49,105 nucleotides of DNA, from assembly GCA_944325415.1 (NCBI GenBank), contig CALUZW010000017.1:1-49105 (forward strand), read 5' to 3'. Below are positions 1 to 8,941 of the stretch, piece by piece. Each line of letters begins with the position of its first letter. Position 1 is the stretch's first letter. The DNA comes from an uncultured Bacteroidales bacterium (lineage in GTDB: Bacteria; Bacteroidota; Bacteroidia; Bacteroidales; UBA11471). Under the pieces are notes generated by a model. That model was not told the origin of the DNA. It saw only the letters and a list, made by a program, of their open reading frames with translations, and did not search any database. The position numbers were made by a program, and so were the translations under genes.

Positions 1-126
1 ATTCAAATCGTTGCGCTCGTTTTATCTCTGTAAATTCCTAACCTTCAATATTTTCAAAGAACTTTCATGATTTTTTGCCGGACACTAGTGATTTTATATA
101 TATTATAAAAACGAATAGATTTTCGT

Positions 127-134
127 TATTTTTG
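127..134 (+). promoter_or_regulatory. Candidate -7 box for mcrBC
   Basis: The octamer TATTTTTG fits the Bacteroidetes -7 consensus TAnnTTTG and lies 28 bases before the mcrB ATG. No convincing TTTG -33 element is visible at the usual 19-21 base spacing. The rest of 1-162 is AT-rich with no gene that I recognise. Confidence 0.45.
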
Positions 135-162
135 TGTAAACCTTAAAACGAAGAATAGAGAT

Positions 163-2295
163 ATGCAATTTACTTGGATTCCATATTATGAAGAATTTGC
201 TGATAAATTAATGCAGTTTCGAAACGATAGAAAATCTTTGCTTTCATTGATTTATAATTATAAAGATGAATTACTTGCCAAATATCTTCATGATCAAAAC
301 GGAGAAGATGATTTATTAGTAGATATTGACCCATTTACAGTCATTGGCTTGTTTAATCGAGGTATTCGTTTAGAGAATAGATTAAATTCAGCGGAATTAT
401 TTAAACGTGAGTTTCAAATAAAAGCAAATATACCGAGTGATTTTAAAGGGGTGCCTATTTTAAACAATCAGAAATCTCATTTTTTTGGATTTAGGTCAGC
501 TAGGGAAAAAGATGATATACAAAATCTTTGGAATTTATTCGTGAAGGTAGTTAATAATGAAGACTTCGAGACTGAATACAATAAGGTTATTACGCAGTAT
601 ATCATTAATGTAAATATTACAATGGGTTTGTTTTGGATTCGTCCGAACGATTTCTTGGCACTTGACAGTACGAATAGAAAATACTTGAAAGAACAATATG
701 GTATTATTTTACCAAAGAAGGTCCCAGAATATTCTGAGTATATAAGTATTTTGAATAGCTTAAAAGAGAGCATGGCCTCAAATGAGATTAAGGAGAATAC
801 ATTTTATGAAATTTCAGCTAATGCAAATATGGGAAATAATGACTCTTTTGTAACTCAATTTTCAGAATTGAGTTGGTATGATGAAAAGGTGCTTACATGG
901 AAACGATTAAAGAATATTATTCTACATGGGGCTCCAGGCACAGGCAAGACGTATGATATTCCCGAATTTGTTGTTAGACTTTGCGAGCCAGACTTTAACG
1001 CAAATAAAGCAAATAGAGAAGAACTCTTGGAAAGGTATAACCAACTCAAACAAGAGAAGCGCGTTGCATTTACAACATTTCATCAGTCGATGGATTATGA
1101 AGACTGGATAGAAGGGTTACGCCCTGTTATCAGTGACAATGGTCAAGTAACTTATGAAATTGAAAATGGTATTTTTAAAAAATTATGCGATGAGGCTACT
1201 CGACCAACGGTAACAGACAAACATGTCGGGATTTCCAATAATTCTGTTATTTGGAAAGTTTCATTAGCGGGAACAGGTGATAATCCTGTTCGTTCTGATT
1301 GCATGAAGAATGGATACATCCGTATTGGATGGGACGGTTACGGACCTGTTATTTCAGAAGAGACAAACTGGAATATACATAACGGAGAAGGCAAACAAAT
1401 ATTGGATGCTTACATCAATAAGATGAAAGTTGGAGATATTGTTATGTCATGTTATTCAAGTCAGACAATAGACGCTATAGGTGTTGTAACAGGAGAGTAT
1501 GAATACAATGATAATCTGCCTAATTATAAACGTGTCAGAAAAGTAAACTGGCTACTAAAAGGGATAAATGAAAATATTGTAGATATGAATGATGGAAAGA
1601 CGATGACTTTAAGTACGGTCTATCGTCTAGGTTCTATAACTCTCGAAAATGTAAAATCTATACTAGAAAAGTACAAGAAGTCTATCACTATGGAAGAAAA
1701 TAAGAAGCCATATGTGATGGTAATAGACGAACTGAATCGAGGAAATGTTTCAAAAATTTTCGGAGAATTGATCACTTTATTGGAGCCAGATAAGCGAAAA
1801 GGTCGGATTAATGGAGAAAGTGTAATTCTTCCGTATTCAAAGAAACCTTTTCAAATCCCAGACAATGTATATATTATTGCAACAATGAATACGGCCGATC
1901 GTTCACTCGGGGCCCTAGATTATGCTATTCGAAGGCGTTTTGGCTTCATTTCAGTGAAGCCATTCTGTTTAAAAGAAGAGGGATTTAATTACGATCTTTT
2001 TAAGAAGGTAAGTGATTTATTTATCAGTAATTTTATTGAGTATGAGGAAAGTAACTTTGATACAGATTTTTTGCTTCTTTCTGCAGACACATTGTCTGAT
2101 GAATATAAACCAGAAGATGTGTGGATTGGTCAAAGCTACTTCATAATGAATGATGAATATGGTGTGGATTGCACCAGCGATCGTCTTTTGTATCAAATTA
2201 TACCTTTATTGCAAGAATATGTTCGCGATGGGGTTTTGACTGCTAATGCACAAAAGACAATAGATGACTTATATAAAATTGCTACTGAATGGTAA
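163..2295 (+). CDS. mcrB: McrB-like AAA+ GTPase subunit of a type IV (McrBC) restriction system
   Basis: Motor subunit of a modification-dependent restriction complex. In the family, McrB recognises modified DNA, hydrolyses GTP and drives the McrC nuclease. Residues 1-250 form a distinct N-terminal domain, probably specificity. Walker A GAPGTGKT lies at 256-263, Walker B (VMVIDELNRGN) near 518-528, and the McrB signature MNTADRS near 574-580, followed by an arginine-rich sensor stretch (IRRRF). Between Walker A and Walker B, about residues 363-496 form an inserted segment (WKVSLAGTG, IRIGWDGYG, KVGDIVMSC) that resembles an EVE/PUA-like modified-base reader. At 710 aa the protein is longer than E. 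coli McrB (about 460 aa), and the insertion accounts for part of this. The gene is AT-rich relative to the chromosome and overlaps mcrC by 7 bases, implying translational coupling. The ATG at 163 is the first in frame. The McrB call is firm; the EVE assignment is by eye. Confidence 0.92.
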   Translation: MQFTWIPYYEEFADKLMQFRNDRKSLLSLIYNYKDELLAKYLHDQNGEDDLLVDIDPFTVIGLFNRGIRLENRLNSAELFKREFQIKANIPSDFKGVPILNNQKSHFFGFRSAREKDDIQNLWNLFVKVVNNEDFETEYNKVITQYIINVNITMGLFWIRPNDFLALDSTNRKYLKEQYGIILPKKVPEYSEYISILNSLKESMASNEIKENTFYEISANANMGNNDSFVTQFSELSWYDEKVLTWKRLKNIILHGAPGTGKTYDIPEFVVRLCEPDFNANKANREELLERYNQLKQEKRVAFTTFHQSMDYEDWIEGLRPVISDNGQVTYEIENGIFKKLCDEATRPTVTDKHVGISNNSVIWKVSLAGTGDNPVRSDCMKNGYIRIGWDGYGPVISEETNWNIHNGEGKQILDAYINKMKVGDIVMSCYSSQTIDAIGVVTGEYEYNDNLPNYKRVRKVNWLLKGINENIVDMNDGKTMTLSTVYRLGSITLENVKSILEKYKKSITMEENKKPYVMVIDELNRGNVSKIFGELITLLEPDKRKGRINGESVILPYSKKPFQIPDNVYIIATMNTADRSLGALDYAIRRRFGFISVKPFCLKEEGFNYDLFKKVSDLFISNFIEYEESNFDTDFLLLSADTLSDEYKPEDVWIGQSYFIMNDEYGVDCTSDRLLYQIIPLLQEYVRDGVLTANAQKTIDDLYKIATEW

Positions 2296-3620
2296 GAGTC
2301 ATACAACTTCAAGAGCAACTACAAGAAAATACATGTCTACAACAAGTAGACAGTGATATGATTATTCCATTTGTGGATGATGGCACAAAGGTCATATTTG
2401 ATGTCAAAAGAGGCAGGAAAGAGCATGAGTTGTGTCTTGCTTTTACTAGAAAGGGTGATGAGATTCTTGCCACTGGTTCATATTTTGTTGGCATTGACTG
2501 GATAAAGGAAGGTGAATTAGCTATTCAGGTTAACCCCAAAATGAACAACGGTTTTGAGATAGACTATGTGCGTATGTTAAATGAAGCTCTGCATGAACCC
2601 GATAACTTTTGCCATTTGGAAGATTTAATAACGATTTATTTTGATAAGCCATATATTCGAGTAAATCAACAACAAGACCTGCTGAGTATATTCCTAATTG
2701 CTGAATACCTGAATATTCTTAAACACATAGTCAAAAAGGGCTTAAAAAAGAATTTTTACATTGTAGAAGAGAATCTTAAAAATAAAGTAAAAGGACGCAT
2801 TCACATTAGTCAAACAATTCAACAGAATTTGACAAGGGGACATACAACCGATAACATGTGCCGTTATCAAATATATGATATTGATTCGCCAGAGAACCGA
2901 ATTCTAAAGAAAGCTTTGTCTTTCTGTAAGAAACAGTTGAAAGTGTACAAAAACGCATTTGATACAACATCTTTGGAACAAAAGATTTGCTATATCAAGC
3001 CTTTTTTTGAATCTGTTGGTAATGATGTCTGCATAAAAACTATTAAATCTTTCAAGGGAAATCCTGTCTTTAAGGAATATTCTGCGGCAATAGAATTAGC
3101 CCAGTTGTTACTTAGACGTTTTAGTTATGATATTTCTATTGTAGGGAAACAAGAAATCAATACGCCGCCTTTCTGGATTGATATGAGTAAACTTTTTGAG
3201 TTGTATGTATATAAACACCTCAAACTGATATTTAGCAAAAAAAATGAAGTCTTATATCATCAAAAAACTTTTTATCAAGAACCTGATTATATTTTAAATC
3301 CGGTAGAATGGGCAGAGCCATACATCATAGATGCAAAATACAAACCCCGTTATAAATTTTATGGTGGAATAACTATAGACGATGCAAGAGAGGTTAGTGG
3401 TTATGCTCGACTTAACGGGATTTATCAAAGACTAGGTCTTGATGAGAATACAACTCCTCCTATAAAATGCTTAATAATTTATCCAGATCAGTCACAAGAA
3501 GAACGATTTACTTTTAATAGATTAGAAGAGCCCTTATTCGATAAAGTATCTGGGTATGTGCGTATTTATAAACTTGGAATCCGACTGCCTGTAATTAAAA
3601 GTGAAAGGTTTTTAGAATAA
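2289..3620 (+). CDS. mcrC: McrC-like PD-(D/E)XK nuclease subunit of the McrBC system
   Basis: Partner nuclease of the preceding McrB. McrC proteins join an N-terminal McrB-stimulating domain to a C-terminal PD-(D/E)XK endonuclease that cuts DNA when McrB translocates. Here the nuclease core is visible as EPDY with D333, followed by IIDAKY with D348 and K350, matching the D...(D/E)xK pattern with D replacing E. The segment before it (PPFWIDMSKLFELYVY) is typical of McrC. At 443 aa the length is in the family range. The ORF begins inside the end of mcrB (7-base overlap), so the two are probably one transcript. Base composition is AT-rich like mcrB. No further defence genes follow before the terminator at 3691. 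Confidence 0.9.
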   Translation: MVRVIQLQEQLQENTCLQQVDSDMIIPFVDDGTKVIFDVKRGRKEHELCLAFTRKGDEILATGSYFVGIDWIKEGELAIQVNPKMNNGFEIDYVRMLNEALHEPDNFCHLEDLITIYFDKPYIRVNQQQDLLSIFLIAEYLNILKHIVKKGLKKNFYIVEENLKNKVKGRIHISQTIQQNLTRGHTTDNMCRYQIYDIDSPENRILKKALSFCKKQLKVYKNAFDTTSLEQKICYIKPFFESVGNDVCIKTIKSFKGNPVFKEYSAAIELAQLLLRRFSYDISIVGKQEINTPPFWIDMSKLFELYVYKHLKLIFSKKNEVLYHQKTFYQEPDYILNPVEWAEPYIIDAKYKPRYKFYGGITIDDAREVSGYARLNGIYQRLGLDENTTPPIKCLIIYPDQSQEERFTFNRLEEPLFDKVSGYVRIYKLGIRLPVIKSERFLE

Positions 3621-3690
3621 AAGAGAAAAATGTAGATTAGGGTGAAATAGGAATCTTCATTTTATGCTATCGGGCAGGCCGGTTATAAAA

Positions 3691-3720
3691 AACGCCGTCG
3701 CAGAATCCTGCGACGGCGTT
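3691..3720 (-). terminator. Rho-independent terminator of the sorting-domain protein gene
   Basis: Perfect 13-bp inverted repeat (arms 3691-3703 and 3708-3720, loop AATC). On the minus strand it is followed by a run of six T residues, so it ends the minus-strand gene at 3761-4864. It may also block read-through from mcrC. Confidence 0.85.
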
Positions 3721-3760
3721 GGTATTTTGTCCCTATAAAGGAAACGTGGCTACGTCCCGA

Positions 3761-4864
3761 TTAGAGGATAACACGTTGTATTTGGTTTCCGGCTTTTACA
3801 AGATACATGCCGCGGGGCAGGGTGATAGCTGCATCGGAGGTACCTTGGCTCATGAGTGCGCCACTGAGGCTGTAAACTTCTACTTTTACCGTTTGAGCAG
3901 CCTTTACATAGAGTACGCCGTTCTGAGCGTAGATGAGAGCCGAGGTGTTGTCGGAGCTTTCTTCGATGACAGCGCTACCGGCATCTTTCTTGGTTGCGGT
4001 GGCTGCCGCGATGTTGATGGCTTCGCTGGTGGTATTGTCTTTAACGGTGAAGCTGGGATCGTCGAAGATAATCTCCGTGGCCGATTTTACCGACATGTAC
4101 ACCTCGCTGGTGATGTCCCAGTTTCCTACCGTCTGAGCGGAGATGACGATACGGCGATCGGTCTGGTTGTAGGTGGCCTTGAAAGCAGCATCGATACCCC
4201 ACATGCCGGTAATGGTGAGGGCATTTTCACCGCTGGCAGCATCGGCAGCGATGGTAAAGTCGAAGTCGGTGTAGCGGGCTGTCGTTTGGGGGTCGTCGGT
4301 GGGCATGGGGAAGAACGACGACATGTCGAAATAATTTCCATCGGTAGCTACCAGAGAGTAGGTGCCCAGCACGTCGGCCAGAGGTACATCTACCTGCACG
4401 GTCTTGGTGAGAGTGGCTCCGCTGAAAAGTATTGCATCGCCGAAGAACGAAGCAATGCCGAATACGGCATCGGTCGAGAGGCTTCCGTCGGCATTTACCG
4501 TGAAGGCGAAAGAGCCCTGCTCGGTGTAACCTTCACCGCCCAGCATGTCGAAGTTGTCGTTCAGATATTGACCGAATGCTACGGTTATGGTTTGAGCATC
4601 GGCATCGAAGGTGCCTACGAATGAGTTGGCCGAGGCTACAAAGTTGCTGAATTTTACCTCATTCTCGTTGCCGGTGAGACTGACAATAACATCGAATTCA
4701 GTAGCCAAGTTCCCGGGATTTTCACTTACGCCGGTGGCAACGAACGTATAGGTCCCTGCCAAATCGTCGAGCGTAACAGCTGCTTGTGCGGGGCGTGCCG
4801 TGAAGGCAAACAAAGCCATAACCACAAGCGTAAACAATGTTTTGAAGGAGTTTTGTTTCTTCAT
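3761..4864 (-). CDS. Secreted duplicated beta protein with type IX-like C-terminal sorting domain
   Basis: I do not recognise a named family. The 367-aa product starts with a signal peptide (MKKQNSFKTLF..., cleavage near ARPAQA, residue 28). Two tandem units begin with near-identical motifs, LDDLAGTYTFVATG near 32-45 and LADVLGTYSLVATD near 162-175, suggesting an internal duplication of a lipocalin-like or other beta-rich domain. The last 65 residues (VEVYSLSGALM ... LPRGMYLVKA) look like the Por/type IX secretion C-terminal domain that carries cargo across the outer membrane and anchors it. It is transcribed alone, between a candidate promoter at 4931 and the terminator at 3691. Function unknown; a surface or secreted location is inferred. 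Confidence 0.75.
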   Translation of the reverse strand: MKKQNSFKTLFTLVVMALFAFTARPAQAAVTLDDLAGTYTFVATGVSENPGNLATEFDVIVSLTGNENEVKFSNFVASANSFVGTFDADAQTITVAFGQYLNDNFDMLGGEGYTEQGSFAFTVNADGSLSTDAVFGIASFFGDAILFSGATLTKTVQVDVPLADVLGTYSLVATDGNYFDMSSFFPMPTDDPQTTARYTDFDFTIAADAASGENALTITGMWGIDAAFKATYNQTDRRIVISAQTVGNWDITSEVYMSVKSATEIIFDDPSFTVKDNTTSEAINIAAATATKKDAGSAVIEESSDNTSALIYAQNGVLYVKAAQTVKVEVYSLSGALMSQGTSDAAITLPRGMYLVKAGNQIQRVIL

Positions 4865-4930
4865 ACGCAGAAATTTAAAATGTTAAGGATCTTATTTTAA
4901 AAAGAAAAAGATTTCGGCACTATATCGTTG

Positions 4931-4938
4931 CAAATATA
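4931..4938 (-). promoter_or_regulatory. Candidate -7 box for the sorting-domain protein gene
   Basis: Read on the minus strand this is TATATTTG, matching TAnnTTTG. It lies about 67 bases upstream of the ATG at 4864. A second CTTTG sits directly upstream but at too short a spacing for a -33 element. Confidence 0.45.
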
Positions 4939-5122
4939 TACAAAGTTTGCGAAACTGCTTACTATGTGATTTTATTTTTTTTGTTTTGAATAAAGAGAGA
5001 ATTGTTGCTAAGTGTTTAATATACAATGAGAAGAGTGTTTTTGTGAAAGGTGCATAATACTTTTTAACTACGAAGGCGTGCATTATAGAGCACGAAATTA
5101 AAGAGAAAATAAATTCTTTTTT

Positions 5123-5136
5123 CTATGTTTGCATAG
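5123..5136 (+). promoter_or_regulatory. Candidate promoter of the SusC-led operon
   Basis: TATGTTTG at 5124-5131 matches TAnnTTTG. It is embedded in a small inverted repeat CTATG-TTTG-CATAG (5123-5136) that could be an operator. There is no clear TTTG -33 element. Transcription would start near 5138. Confidence 0.4.
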
Positions 5137-5232
5137 CATAATGCAGCGACATAAACCGAAATCTCCCTTAACCTAAGCAGAAAACTATTGAAAACTGTCG
5201 CATTTCCATGCATAAAGAACCTTGGAAGAGGG

Positions 5233-5247
5233 TAATTCCGGGAATTA
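5233..5247. promoter_or_regulatory. Perfect 15-base dyad in the susC-like leader
   Basis: TAATTCC-G-GGAATTA is a 7-bp inverted repeat with a one-base spacer. It lies between the candidate promoter and the ATG at 5348. It could be a protein binding site or a small hairpin in the leader. This is a sequence observation only. Confidence 0.35.
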
Positions 5248-5347
5248 GACTACACATTTTGCGACAATCGACTTTGTAAACCAGACTCTCTGTCGAGTAG
5301 CCAATCGAACTATTCGTACTAATAAGAAACCCGAAACCAAAATTACT

Positions 5348-8300
5348 ATGATGAAAACAGGAATACGACCGACATCGCTCCATATCGGCTACCTCGTGGC
5401 TCTGTTTCTACTTTTGCTGGCACCTTTGCAGGTCAGTGCCCAGGAAGCTCGGCTCTCCATCGACGTAAAAGACGCGACCTTAGATGCCGTGGCGTGGTAT
5501 ATACAGCAGAAGACCGATTGTATTATTTCATACGAGAGTGACGAGATAGGTGAAATCAGACATTTGAATATCTCGGTAAAGAACAAGTCTGTTTCGGAAA
5601 TACTTAATCTGTGTCTTGACGGCACCGATCTCTATTATGAGAAGGAGGATAATACATACCTTATTAAAAAGAAAGCGGCCGCACGCAAGGTTTATATCAC
5701 CGGTATTATCAAAGACGAGACGGGCGAAGTCCTTCCCGGTACAACCGTGCAGTTGAAAGGCACAAAAACGGGAGCCGTCAGTGGTATGGACGGCCGGTAC
5801 TCGATATTGATTCCCGACCAAAAGGGGGTGAAGCTGCTCTATTCGTTTATCGGTATGGAGGCGCAGGAAAAGACCTATACCGGAAATACCCGCATAGACG
5901 TTACCCTTGCGGCAACCACCAATTCGATGGAAGAGGTAGTGGTTACCGGTTACCAGAATATTAAACGTAAAGATCTTGTAGGCTCTTATACCACTTTGAA
6001 GGTCGACGACATTCTCATGCCGGCATATACCAGTATCGACCAGATGTTGCAGGGTCGGGTAGCCGGTATGGTCGTAACCAATACCAGTACACGTGTGGGA
6101 ACCTCTCCCCAGATACAGATTCGTGGTACGTCGACCCTTATGGGTAACCAGGACCCGCTGTGGGTGGTCGACGGTATCATTCAGGAAGACCCGCTCGAAC
6201 TGGAATCGGCCTCGCTTATGACCGACGACCTGAAAAATATCATCGGTAACCAGATTTCGTGGCTGAACCCGCAAGACATCGAGACCATCACCGTGCTGAA
6301 AGATGCTTCGGCTACGGCTATTTATGGCTCAAAAGCCTCGAACGGTGTTATCGAAATTACCACCAAGAAAGGAAAGATGGACCGACTCACCATCAATTAT
6401 TCGGCCAACTTTTCGATAACCAACCGCCCCCACTACGACGACCTCAACTACATGAACTCGCAAGAGCGCATACAGTTCTCCGAAGAGGCCTTCAACTGGG
6501 GTACCTCCTACGCCTCGGTGCCCATCAAGCAACCCTATACTTATGAGGGACTTATGCGCATGTATCTCGAAAACGACATCTCGCAAGAGGAGTTCCTGCG
6601 CCAGCGGGCCGTGTTGGAGACCCAGAATACCGACTGGTTCGACCTGCTCACCCGTAACGCATTCAGTCACAATCATAACCTGAGCGTGCGCGGTGGTACC
6701 AACAAGATTTTCTACAATACGTCGGTGAGCTACTCCAAATCGTCGGGACAGGAAATCGGAAACGACAGCGAGCGCATGACGGGGCGTATCAACATCGACT
6801 TTACGCCCAACGACAAGTTGAGTATCAACGCTTCGATAAGCGGCAGTGTGAGCGAAACGACCGGATTCGGACAGAACGTCAATCCGTTGCAATATGCTAC
6901 GACTGCCAACCGCACCATACCTGCGTACGACGAAGCCGGTAACCCAGTCTTCTACCAGAAGAGAGCGACTTACTCACTGAACAATACCGTTACCTCGCTG
7001 GGTTACAACTTCATGAACGAACGGGATAACAGTGGCTCCTCATCAAAATCGGCCGACCTTTCGGCTTCGCTCGACCTGAAATGGCGTATTCTCGACTGGC
7101 TCACCTATCAGTTTACCGGCGGATACAGCAATACCAACAGCGACAACCAGTCGTACCGCACCGAACGTACCTTCGGTATCGCCGAAGATTACCGCGGATA
7201 TGACTTCAATTCGGTGCTACCCAGCAGTCCCGAGTTCAAGGCCGCCATGTTGCCTTTCGGCGGTGAGCTGTTTACCAACAACGCCAACCAGGCTTCCTAC
7301 AACATACAGAACAAACTGCAAATATCGAAATCGTTCGGCCGTGCAGGCCGCTTGAATGCACTCATCGGTGTGGAAGTGCGTTCGGCCACCAACAACGCCA
7401 TCTCCAACACCGTCTACGGTTATGTGCCCGACCGTGGAGAGAAGCTGGTGCAGCCTACGCCGCTCAGCGATTTGGTGCCTATCAGTGGTGGCGTAGACAA
7501 GGCCTGGGGTATTCTGCAACGCATCTACGAGGGCCAATGGCGGAAGACAAACCAGACCAACAACTTCTTCTCGGTATTTGCCACCTTTGCCTACTCGTTC
7601 CTCGACCGTTACGTAATCAATGCAAATATCCGTAACGATGCGTCGAACCGTTTCGGGCAAGATGCCAATCGTCGGATAGACCCGACTTATTCGTTCGGAT
7701 TCTCGTGGCGGGCTTCGGAAGAGTTCTTTATCAAAGATTACCTGCCGTGGCTTACCGTTCTCAATTTCCGTGGTACCTATGGTATTCAGGGAAATGCTAT
7801 TACCCGGCTTAGTCCCGACCTTATTCTTACCCAGGGTACCATCGCCAACCTTTATAACCAGTACCAGTCGACCATTTCGCAGATACCCAACCCCAACCTC
7901 AGCTGGGAGCGTACCACAAGCTGGAATGTGGGTCTCGACCTGGAACTCTTCCACATGGTAAACATGAATCTCGAATACTATTCCCGCCGCTCCAACGCCA
8001 TTGTGGCTCAGTCGCTGCCCTATGAGTATGGTATCTCCGAGATGAACATGAACGGGGGTATCATTACCAACCAGGGTGTGGAATACACCGTCAGTCTTAC
8101 GCCGGTACAGACCCGCGACTTTGCCCTGAGTATCAGCGTGAACGCCTCGAAAAACTGGAACCGTGCCGGCAAGTCGGACTATGAGGCCGTAACGTCCGAC
8201 TTCCTGAACGGCCGTACCGATGTCATCGTCAAGGAGGGATACCCCATCGGAGGTTTCTGGTCGTACTCGTTCGCCGGGCTCGACGGGCAGACCGGACAGC

Positions 8301-8914
8301 CGCTCTTTAACCTCCTCGATGTGCCCGAAGAGATGCGCAGCCGCACGCTCGACCCCACGACCTATCTCGTGTATTCGGGTCAGCGCGATCCGTTCTTTAC
8401 CGGCGGTCTCAACCTGAGTATACGCTACAAGTCGCTTACCCTCAGTACCAGTTTCTCGGTATTGTTGGGTGGAAAGAAACGTCTGCTCTCGCCGTATGAA
8501 CAGTTTGGCAACCGCTACTTCATGCCCGATCCCGACGTCAACGTAAACCGCGACCTGCTCAATCGCTGGAAAAAGCCGGGTGATGAACTGCATACCATCA
8601 TACCCTCCTTACCGGGACAACATCAGGTATATATAAGCCTGCCAAATGGCGAAACGGAATATCCCATCTATGTGTGGGAAGAGTCCGACGCCATGGTGGT
8701 GAATGCCTCTTTCCTGCGTTGTCAGCAGATAGGCCTTTCGTGGAATATCAAACCCGGGAAACTTGAAAAAATCGGAGTTAGCAACTTGTTGCTTAGCGCC
8801 AATGTCAATAACATATTTGTTATTGCCAGCAAACGGTTTAACGGATTTGACCCCGAAGTGCAGAACAGTGTCATGCCCCGGACCTTCTCTCTGGGTATCA
8901 ACGTCGGATTTTAA
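5348..8914 (+). CDS. SusC/RagA-family TonB-dependent outer-membrane transporter with STN domain
   Basis: A 22-strand barrel importer of the SusC/RagA class, energised by TonB, that works with a SusD-type lid lipoprotein. A hydrophobic signal sequence ends near QVSA (residue 31). An STN (secretin/TonB N-terminal) domain follows at about 35-105, then a carboxypeptidase-D-like domain from about 112 (ITGIIKDETGEVLPGTTV), the TonB-box-like EEVVVTGY near 197, a plug from about 212 (VVDGI, LKDASATAIYGSKASNGVI), and a barrel ending in FSLGINVGF. At 1188 aa it is longer than many SusC proteins, partly because of the STN domain. STN domains usually signal to an anti-sigma factor, but no sigma/anti-sigma pair is adjacent. 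The susD-like gene starts 27 bases downstream. The protease-fold neighbours suggest a peptide or protein-derived substrate, as for RagAB; this is inference. Confidence 0.93.
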   Translation: MMKTGIRPTSLHIGYLVALFLLLLAPLQVSAQEARLSIDVKDATLDAVAWYIQQKTDCIISYESDEIGEIRHLNISVKNKSVSEILNLCLDGTDLYYEKEDNTYLIKKKAAARKVYITGIIKDETGEVLPGTTVQLKGTKTGAVSGMDGRYSILIPDQKGVKLLYSFIGMEAQEKTYTGNTRIDVTLAATTNSMEEVVVTGYQNIKRKDLVGSYTTLKVDDILMPAYTSIDQMLQGRVAGMVVTNTSTRVGTSPQIQIRGTSTLMGNQDPLWVVDGIIQEDPLELESASLMTDDLKNIIGNQISWLNPQDIETITVLKDASATAIYGSKASNGVIEITTKKGKMDRLTINYSANFSITNRPHYDDLNYMNSQERIQFSEEAFNWGTSYASVPIKQPYTYEGLMRMYLENDISQEEFLRQRAVLETQNTDWFDLLTRNAFSHNHNLSVRGGTNKIFYNTSVSYSKSSGQEIGNDSERMTGRINIDFTPNDKLSINASISGSVSETTGFGQNVNPLQYATTANRTIPAYDEAGNPVFYQKRATYSLNNTVTSLGYNFMNERDNSGSSSKSADLSASLDLKWRILDWLTYQFTGGYSNTNSDNQSYRTERTFGIAEDYRGYDFNSVLPSSPEFKAAMLPFGGELFTNNANQASYNIQNKLQISKSFGRAGRLNALIGVEVRSATNNAISNTVYGYVPDRGEKLVQPTPLSDLVPISGGVDKAWGILQRIYEGQWRKTNQTNNFFSVFATFAYSFLDRYVINANIRNDASNRFGQDANRRIDPTYSFGFSWRASEEFFIKDYLPWLTVLNFRGTYGIQGNAITRLSPDLILTQGTIANLYNQYQSTISQIPNPNLSWERTTSWNVGLDLELFHMVNMNLEYYSRRSNAIVAQSLPYEYGISEMNMNGGIITNQGVEYTVSLTPVQTRDFALSISVNASKNWNRAGKSDYEAVTSDFLNGRTDVIVKEGYPIGGFWSYSFAGLDGQTGQPLFNLLDVPEEMRSRTLDPTTYLVYSGQRDPFFTGGLNLSIRYKSLTLSTSFSVLLGGKKRLLSPYEQFGNRYFMPDPDVNVNRDLLNRWKKPGDELHTIIPSLPGQHQVYISLPNGETEYPIYVWEESDAMVVNASFLRCQQIGLSWNIKPGKLEKIGVSNLLLSANVNNIFVIASKRFNGFDPEVQNSVMPRTFSLGINVGF

Positions 8915-8941
8915 CATAACCTCACAACAAACAACCATCTC

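Larger units (their letters stand above)
4939..5347. other. Divergent AT-rich intergenic region between secreted protein gene and susC-like gene
   Basis: No credible gene. It holds the candidate susC promoter (5124-5131) and a dyad in the leader (5233-5247), so the susC-like transcript would have an untranslated leader of about 210 bases. A 63-codon minus-strand frame at 4892-5083 has no recognisable features and I do not call it. Confidence 0.5.

Noticed and set aside
3719..4624. 301-codon plus-strand frame overlapping the sorting-domain gene
   Set aside because: The minus-strand frame has a signal peptide, duplication, sorting domain and its own terminator; the plus-strand frame starts inside that terminator hairpin.
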